A DNA stretch of 64,000 bases, from the NCBI RefSeq assembly GCF_000283155.1, contig NW_004454193.1, positions 9,205,467 to 9,269,466 on the forward strand. The letters run 5' to 3'. Below the pieces are notes generated by a model, which was not told where the DNA came from, made no database searches, and worked only from the letters and a program-made list of their open reading frames with translations. Source of the DNA: Ceratotherium simum simum (taxonomy: Eukaryota > Chordata > Mammalia > Perissodactyla > Rhinocerotidae). The translations under genes were made by a program, and so were the position numbers. Shown piece by piece: positions 57,830-64,000 of this stretch (position 1 is the stretch's first letter; each line of letters opens with the position of its first letter).

Positions 57830-58725
57830 TTCAAGACCTTAAGCTAGACAAAGATTTGTTAAATAGGACACAAAATTCACTAACATAAAAAAATTATTAA
57901 ATTGGACTTCATTATAATTTTAAAAGTCTGTTAACTAAAAGACAACATTAAGAGAGTGAAAAGGCATACCACAATCTGGGAGAAGGTACTTGTAATACAT
58001 ATATCAGACAAAAAAATCTTTTATCCAGAATATATAAAGAACTCCCACAAGTTAACAGGAAAAAGACAGAAAATCCAATTTTGAAAAATTGGCAAAAGGC
58101 TTGTAGCAGGTACTATACAAAAGAAAATATCCAAATGACCAATAAGCATATGAAAAGGTGCTCACCATATATGGTCATCAGGAAAATGCAAATTAAAATA
58201 ATGAGACACTACTACAGATCTGTCAGAATGACTAAAATTAAAAGGAATGACAATACTAAGTGATGGGGAGGATTTGGAGCAACTGGAACATTTATGCCCT
58301 CTTGATGGGAGTATAAATTGGTACAGCCACTTTGGAAAACTGCTTGACAATGCCTACTAAATCTAGACATATGTATACTCTGTGACTGAGAAATTCTAAT
58401 CCTGGGTACCAAACAGAAATGCTTGCTTATGTCCATAAAAGATATTTACAGGAATGTTCTTTGCAATATCATTTATAATAGCCCTAAACTGGAAACAACT
58501 CAAATGTCCATCTACAGTAGATGGATAAATTGTGATATATTTATTCAATGAAATACTACATAACAATGAAAATAATGGACTAATGCTCCTCTCAATAACA
58601 TGGATGAGTCTCATAGAAATGATGTTGAACAAAAGAAGCCAGATGCAAAATAAGCCGGATTGTGTGATTTGATTTATTGAATATCAAAAACAGGTTAAAC
58701 TAATCCATGGTATTGAAGTCATGCT
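57830..58725 (+). mobile_element. Old L1 3' region, second copy in tandem
   Basis: It restarts the L1 order further upstream in ORF2 ('gacacaaaattcactaacataaaa...', 'cttttatccagaatatataaagaactcccacaa', 'ggtgctcaccatatatggtcatcagg') and runs to 'gatttattgaatatcaaaaacagg'. It is 3' truncated relative to the first copy. Both lie in the same orientation, so they are two insertions rather than one element. Confidence 0.88.
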
Positions 58726-59799
58726 ATGGCCTCCTAACTAGAGCATGAGCTTCCAGTTCCTCTGTCCTCCAGCCTCTCTCCTCTCAGCCTCCATGTCAAT
58801 CAGCCTATAGCATTCTCGACTCCTGTTAATCTGCTGCCCTTGGGGTAAAGTCCAAATCCTTGCCCTACATTTAAAGGCCTCAGAACTCACCAGGTGAGGA
58901 TCCAGGTTTTGTGGTGCCTACTGTTTGATCATCTCTTTATAAGACACAGTTTTGTAATATCATTTTCAGAAAGCAAATAGGATAATTCAGTCTTCCTTTA
59001 TCATGGTTACTAGATGTATTCATAAAACAAGCAACTTTATTCACATATGTGCTGCTGTTTCTAGTATTGCTCCTTGTTTGTGCTCTCTAAACACAGAGAT
59101 TCTGATTAATTCCATTTTGTATGAGTCTCATAAAAAAAAGTGTTGTATGTTTATAACTATACACCCTGCATCAATGACTCTATTTCAGATGGGAAGGAAG
59201 TTCCATTTTGACTCAGCTTTGATGAGCACCAAATCCTCTGCTTACCTTTGTAGATTTTACAAAACCATATGGACTACTTGAACAAATTGCTAAGGCACCT
59301 CCCAGGGGCTTGGAAGGGGCCCAGCAAATGAGAGGTTCTGATGCTTGAGTTTCATCACAGTGCCTATGCCTCTATGCCTCTGCTTCTCTCCTATCATTCC
59401 CTTACTGGTACTCTGTCCAGCCAGACTGGTCTTTGCCATTTCCCATAAGTGAGCACTTTCTCACCTTATTTCCTGCCTGTGCCACTCCCTCCTTCACCTT
59501 GTCTGCCTATTCTCAGAGGATATGGCTTCCCCTGCAAGCCTCTTAAGTGGAGGTGGCTTTTCCTTTGTACTCCTCAAACTCTGGGTTTAGAGGTAGGATG
59601 TGCATCCTCCTTGATCCTCACTGTTCCTCCTCTCTCTCATTCCTAAAACGTCCAGTCCTTTGAAATACACACCATCAGACTCTGCTACCTACTACCCCTT
59701 GTTACAGCCATCTCAGATCCCTGGATCATTCCTTGATATTTAATGTCTGGCCCAATGTCTCTCTCCACCATTGCTCTCATTATTAACTATTTCTAATAT
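58726..59799. other. Intergenic, weak L2-like text
   Basis: 'ggtaaagtccaaatccttgccctacatttaaaggcc' (58845-58880) is L2-like. 59000-59280 is AT-rich and unassigned. No gene is seen. Confidence 0.45.
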
Positions 59800-59915
59800 G
59801 TGTGTAACTGCTTTATTGAGATATAATTTACTCACTATAAAATTCACTCATTTTAATTGTACAATGATTTTGGGTGTATTTACCAAGTTGTTAGCATCAC
59901 CATTATCTAATTTTA

Positions 59916-60130
59916 TTTTATTTTATTTTTTATAATTTTATTTATTTATTTTTTCCCCCAAAGCCCCAGTAGATAGTTGTATGTCATAGCTGCACATCCT
60001 TCTAGTTGCTGTATGTGGGACGCGGCCTCAGCATGGCCGGAGATGCGGTGTGTTGGTGTGTGCCCGGGATCCGAACCGGGCTACCAGCAGTGGAGCGCAC
60101 GCACTTAACCGCTAAGCCACGGGGCCGGCC
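59916..60130 (-). mobile_element. ERE SINE, short form, in L1
   Basis: It runs from the left end ggccggccccgtggcttagcgg at 60130 downward, through 'cagcaactagaaggatgtgcagct' and 'ctactggggctttggggg', to a T-rich tail at 59916-59955. The target duplication 'caccattatctaatttta' lies at 59898-59915 and 60131-60148. Confidence 0.96.
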
Positions 60131-60245
60131 CACCATTATCTAATTTTAGAACACTTCCATCACTCCAAAAAGAAAACCTCTGCCCATTGTCACTCCTACC
60201 CTGAGGCTATGTCTAATCTACTTTCTGTCTCTATAGATTTGCCTC

Positions 60246-60546
60246 CTTTTTTTTTTTTTTGAGGAAGATCAACCCTGAGCTAACATCCATGCTAATCCTC
60301 CTCTTTTTGCTGAGGAAGACTGGCTCTGAGCTAACATCTATTGCCAATCCTCCTCCTTTTTCTCCCCAAAGCCCCAGCAGATAGTTGTATGTCACAGTTG
60401 CACATCCTTCTAGTTGCTGTATGTGGGACGCGGCCTCAGCATGGCCGGAGAAGCGGTGTGTCGGTGCGCCCCCGGGATCCGAACCCCGGGCCGCCAGTAG
60501 CGGAGCATGCGCACTTAACCGGTTGCTCAGCCACGGGGTCAGCCCC
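60246..60546 (-). mobile_element. ERE SINE, composite long form, in L1
   Basis: It has a left end ggggctgaccccgtggctgagc, the 'cagcaactagaaggatgtgcaac' part, two modules and a T17-type tail. The exact duplication 'atagatttgcctc' lies at 60233-60245 and 60547-60559. Confidence 0.96.
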
Positions 60547-60995
60547 ATAGATTTGCCTCTTCTGAACATTTCATATAAGTGGAATCATGCAATATGTGGT
60601 CTTTTGTGTCTGCCTTCTTTCACCTAGCATAATATTTTTGAGGTTCATCCATGCTGTAGTATGTATCAGTACTCCATTCCTCTTTATTGCTGAAGAGTAT
60701 TCCATTGTATGGATATACCACATTTTATTTATTCATCAGTTGATGGACACAAGGGTTGTTTCCACATTTTTGGCTACTATGAAGAATGCTGCTAGAACAT
60801 TCACATACATGTCTTTGTGATGACATCTGTTTTCATTTCTCTTGAGGATGTATCTAAGACTGAATTGTGGGGTCATACAGTAATTCTATGTTTAACATTT
60901 TGAGAAACTATCAAATTGTTTTCCAAAGTGACTGTGCCATTTTACAGTCCCATCAGCAATGTATGAGTGTTCCAGTTTCTCCACATCATTGCCAA

Positions 60996-63149
60996 CTTCC
61001 ATCACTGTTCTTGATGACCTCAGCCTTCATTCTCCCCAGCTACTTACTCCTGTGGAAGGACCTCTCAAGCATCCACTCAACCACCCCCTCCCATCATTCT
61101 GGCTCCCTCCTTCCCATGTTTGGAGTCCTCAAATTATTCAACTCCCCTGGGACTGTGAATCTACTACCCTCCTACTTTTTATGCTCCCTCACCCCCATCA
61201 TGTCCTCACTTCCCTCCGTCCTTCGCTTAAATTCCACAGTCCATTATTAGCTCTCTGGCTTGAATACATCCTCAACAACTTTGTTACCCTCTTTCTCCAT
61301 GGGACTCACACGGACTCACGTGGCGAAACCGCAACCCTGGCAACACATGGCTGCATTTACTCTGTGCCTAGCCCCAAGCAGTTGGATATGGCTGGAGAAA
61401 AACTCACAGCCATGCTGACTGGTCTTGCACTAAATTCATGACTGTGAACCTCAAGTGGACACTTAGTGCAGCTCAGCAATCTTGTTACATGTCCCTGGCC
61501 GCTTGCTCTCCCTTCTCACTTTCTCCTTTCTCCTCAACCTCCAACATTTCCCCTACTGACTTTCAGCTAACAACCTTGCTTCTGCTTCTGCTGCTGCTGC
61601 TGTTTTCTTTTTGGACATCACCTCTATTTCTAAAAGTATTTCATCACTCTGAACAGAAACTTTGTACCTACTAAGCATAACTGTGCTTCTTATTTCACTG
61701 AGAAAAATAGAAGCAACCATAAGAAGACCTCCACAAGTTCCTCCCCCCAAACACACAACCCTCCATGTGCGTGCCTGGGTATTCTGCTTTCCCTCCCGTT
61801 ACAAGGAGAACCACCTGTGCTTCTATCTAAGGTCAGCCCCTGCACCTGTGTACCAGGTCCCACAGCCCTTGACCCATCACAGAGGTGGTTCCTGCAATTA
61901 CGCCCTCTTTCTCCTGCATCGTCAATTCTCCCTCTGTATGGGATCATTTCCATAAGTCTATCTCCCATCTAAAGTATCCCCTCTCTTGGCCCTACCTCTT
62001 TCCCCGTACAGCCCCATTTCTCTGCTGCCTTTTACAGCAAAGCTTCTCAAAGAATTGTCTTACAGTTTCCACTTCTTTTTCTCCCTTTCCTACTTGAGTC
62101 CAGTTCAGTCTGGTTCTCCCCACACTCCTCATGCTCACAAGTGACCACCATGTTGGCAAATCCAGTGGTCAACTCGCACTCCTCATTTTTCAGCAGCCAG
62201 AGTTGTTGCTTATGTTTTCTTGAAATACATTCTTTCCCTGACTTCCAGGCACCACACCCTTCTGGTTTTCCTCCTTTTTTCTGGGTCATTCCTTCCTTGT
62301 CTGCTTTGCTGGCCTTTCTCCCCTCCCCCACATCTGTGCTTCGCAGGGCTCCGGGAGCCATCTGTAAACCACCACTTCCTCAAAGATCTGCTAATCTCAT
62401 GGCTTTAAATACCTCTGTATCTATAAGCTGATTCCCGCCCCCATCTCCACAGCCTGTTCCCCACCAAAGTCTGTCTCCAGGCCCACTGCCCCATTGAGCT
62501 CCATGTGCACATATCCAACTGTCTCCTTGATTTCTCCCCTCCAAGGTCTAATAGGCATCCCAATCTTAGTATGTCCAAAACAGAACTTAAACTATCACCC
62601 CCTTCACATCCCTTGCCCAAACCTGCTCTGTCCCAAGTCTTGCCCATCTAAGAAAATGCCAACTCGATTCTTTGTTCAGACAAAACCCAGGAGGCAGCCT
62701 TGATCTCTTTTTTCTCACAGCCCACATCAGTGACTCCTGTAGCTCTACCTTCAAAATACTTCCCCAGTCCAATCACATCAGCACCTCCATTGCCACCGCC
62801 CCGGTCCAAGCCATCAGCCCTGGCTGCAGCAGTCTCCTCCCTGCTTTCTTCTTTCTCCTCCTAACACCCTACAGTCTATTCACATGGTGGCCAGAGGGGT
62901 CTTCTTATTAGCCAGTGGCTCTTTGCTCTAATGACCACCCATTTTGCTAAGAACAAAACCCAAATTCTGGCCTCCTCCATCTCGTTCCTGGAAACCTCTC
63001 TGACGTTCTCCCCCACATCCTTCTCCTCACACACGCCCTCAGCCGGTGCAGCCTGGCACCAATCTCTCTCGCCTCTTGCCTTTGCCTCTGTCTAGGCTGG
63101 GCCTACCCCATTCCTTTCCTTGTTTGGAGTTCTGCTCAGATGGTACCCA
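60996..63149 (+). repeat. Ancient LINE-like repeat block
   Basis: From about 61000 the C/T-rich text includes 'gtgaccaccatgttggcaaatccagtgg', 'tcccaatcttagtatgtccaaaacagaac', 'tcagtgactcctgtagctc...caatcacatcagcacctcc' and 'acatggtggccagaggggtcttc'. It follows an ancient repeat order in mammals; family assignment (L2-like) is tentative. Frames up to 160 codons occur but do not resemble an intact LINE ORF. Confidence 0.5.
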
Positions 63150-63590
63150 TATCAGCTTCCTAGGGCTGCTATAACACATTACCACAATCTGCGTGGCTTA
63201 AAACAACAGAAATTTATTCTCTCATAGTTCAGGAGGCTACAAGTCCAAAATCAAGGTGTTGGCAGGGCCATGCTCTAAGTCTCCGGGGAAGAATCCTTCC
63301 TTGCCTCTTCCAGCTTCTGGTGGCCCTAGGCATCCTCAGCTGGTGGCAGCATCGCTCCAATCTCTGCCTCCCTCTTCACATGGGCTGCTTCTCTCTGTGT
63401 CTATGTCCTCTCCTCTTCTTACGGGGACACCAGTCATTGGATTTATGACCCACCCTGAATCCAGGATAATATCATTTTGAGATCTTCAACTAAGTACACT
63501 CACAAAGACCCACTTTCCAAATAAAGTCACATTCTGAGGTTCTGGGTGGACATGAATTTGGGGGTCACTATTCAACCCACTACCTCCCTT
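63150..63590 (+). repeat. Old interspersed repeat (LTR-like)
   Basis: 'cagcttcctagggctgctataacacattaccacaatctgcgtggcttaaaacaacagaaatttattctctcatagttcaggaggc' through 'ggtcactattcaacccactac' is a widespread mammalian repeat. The 20820-21000 segment is the opposite orientation of the same family. I do not name the family. Confidence 0.7.
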
Positions 63591-63804
63591 ATCAGAAAGG
63601 ACTTCTTTGACAACCAATCTGAAATAGCTCCCCCACACCCCAACTATTCATCCCCTGACCCTGCTTTATTTTTTTTCATAGCATTTATCACCACTTATAG
63701 TCTATATATTTATTTGTTTATTGTCTGTCTCCCTGTACTTGATTTTGAGCTTCTGGGAGAAAGACTCTGGTCTGTCTTGCTTATAGATTTACTCCCAGTA
63801 CCCA
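63591..63804 (+). repeat. Ancient LINE-like 3' tail
   Basis: 'ttctttgacaaccaatctgaaatagctcccccac', 'catagcatttatcacc', 'tatttatttgtttattgtctgtctccctg' and 'tttactcccagtaccca' continue the repeat interrupted at 63150. The match stops at about 63804. Confidence 0.65.
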
Positions 63805-63811
63805 GTGGATC

Positions 63812-64000
63812 ATGGGGGCTACATCATCTGTGCCCTCACCAGGGATGCCTCTTGCGTCCATAGTAAAGATTTATTCTAAGCGTGGAAAGTTACCTCCGGG
63901 TCTTTCCTTAAAAAGGCTTATTGGATCGAGTCACTATTGGAATAAATATACAAATGAAGATCCTACTCGTCAATGGCCAGACGACGGATCCTTTGAATTG
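63812..64000 (+). mobile_element. Open frame resembling the start of an endogenous retroviral gag (partial)
   Basis: ATG at 63812 opens 63 codons without a stop, and the frame is still open at the window edge. The product starts MGATSS, which fits an N-myristoylation signal (Gly2, Ser6) as used by retroviral matrix proteins. It ends with WPDDGSFEL, reminiscent of the conserved tryptophan-proline/glycine-phenylalanine stretch in gag matrix domains of gammaretrovirus-like ERVs. No LTR, primer-binding site or leader is seen before it. The frame abuts an old LINE-like tail at about 63804, so the element is either 5' truncated or recombined. Resemblance is from recognition only, without a search. 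A chance frame is the alternative. Confidence 0.4.

Larger units (their letters stand above)
59800..60995 (-). mobile_element. Old L1 3' end split by two EREs
   Basis: Minus-strand L1M tail: plus-strand landmarks are 'ttattgagatataatttactcactataaaattcac' (start), 'tttgggtgtatttacc', 'atttcatataagtggaatcatgcaatatg', 'gagtattccattgtatggatataccacattttatttattcatcag' and 'tgtgccattttacagtcccatcagcaatgtatgagtgttcc'. Two EREs interrupt it and can be removed cleanly through their duplications. Confidence 0.92.

Overview
This window is mammalian nuclear DNA, almost certainly from an odd-toed ungulate (horse, rhinoceros or tapir). The evidence is 16 copies of the tRNA-derived SINE that is the hallmark of perissodactyl genomes (equine repetitive element, ERE). 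Its left end reads GGCCGGCCCCGTGGCTTAG and its right part carries the phrases 'gaggaagattagccctgagctaacatc' and 'ggggctttgggg'. Older mammal-wide repeats (MIR, L2-like, L1M, MER5) lie beneath them. The species cannot be fixed from the sequence alone.

The one protein gene that can be read completely is CFAP20 (ciliary/flagellar-associated protein 20, BUG22, formerly C16orf80/GTL3) on the minus strand. Its six coding exons run from 55455 down to 43442 and join in frame into the canonical 193-residue protein. Its CpG-island promoter is near 55.5-55.85 kb and its poly(A) signal is at 43034-43039. The first 0.7 kb looks like the 3' UTR tail of a plus-strand gene ending in an ATTAAA signal. In human the plus-strand neighbour on that side of CFAP20 is MMP15, so I propose MMP15 by synteny.

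Layout: 1-0.73 kb, 3' UTR tail; 0.73-43.0 kb, intergenic DNA built from nested repeats, with a GC-rich and SINE-free block from 30.7 to 43 kb; 43.0-55.8 kb, CFAP20 with an 8.7-kb first intron; 55.9-63.8 kb, intergenic DNA dominated by L1 3' ends and other old interspersed repeats; 63.81-64.0 kb, an open frame running off the window that resembles the start of an endogenous retroviral gag gene. There are two assembly gaps: 5840-5939 (100 N) and 26004-26173 (170 N).

No previously unknown multigene system is visible. The observations most worth a second look are: (a) an ERE inserted exactly on the 3' splice site of CFAP20 exon 4, whose target-site duplication made two copies of the acceptor; (b) the gag-like open frame at the right edge; (c) layered insertions at 13.9-16.9 kb and 59.8-61.0 kb that give relative ages of L1, LTR and ERE activity; (d) two related LTRs 22.7 kb apart, one with an internal duplication.
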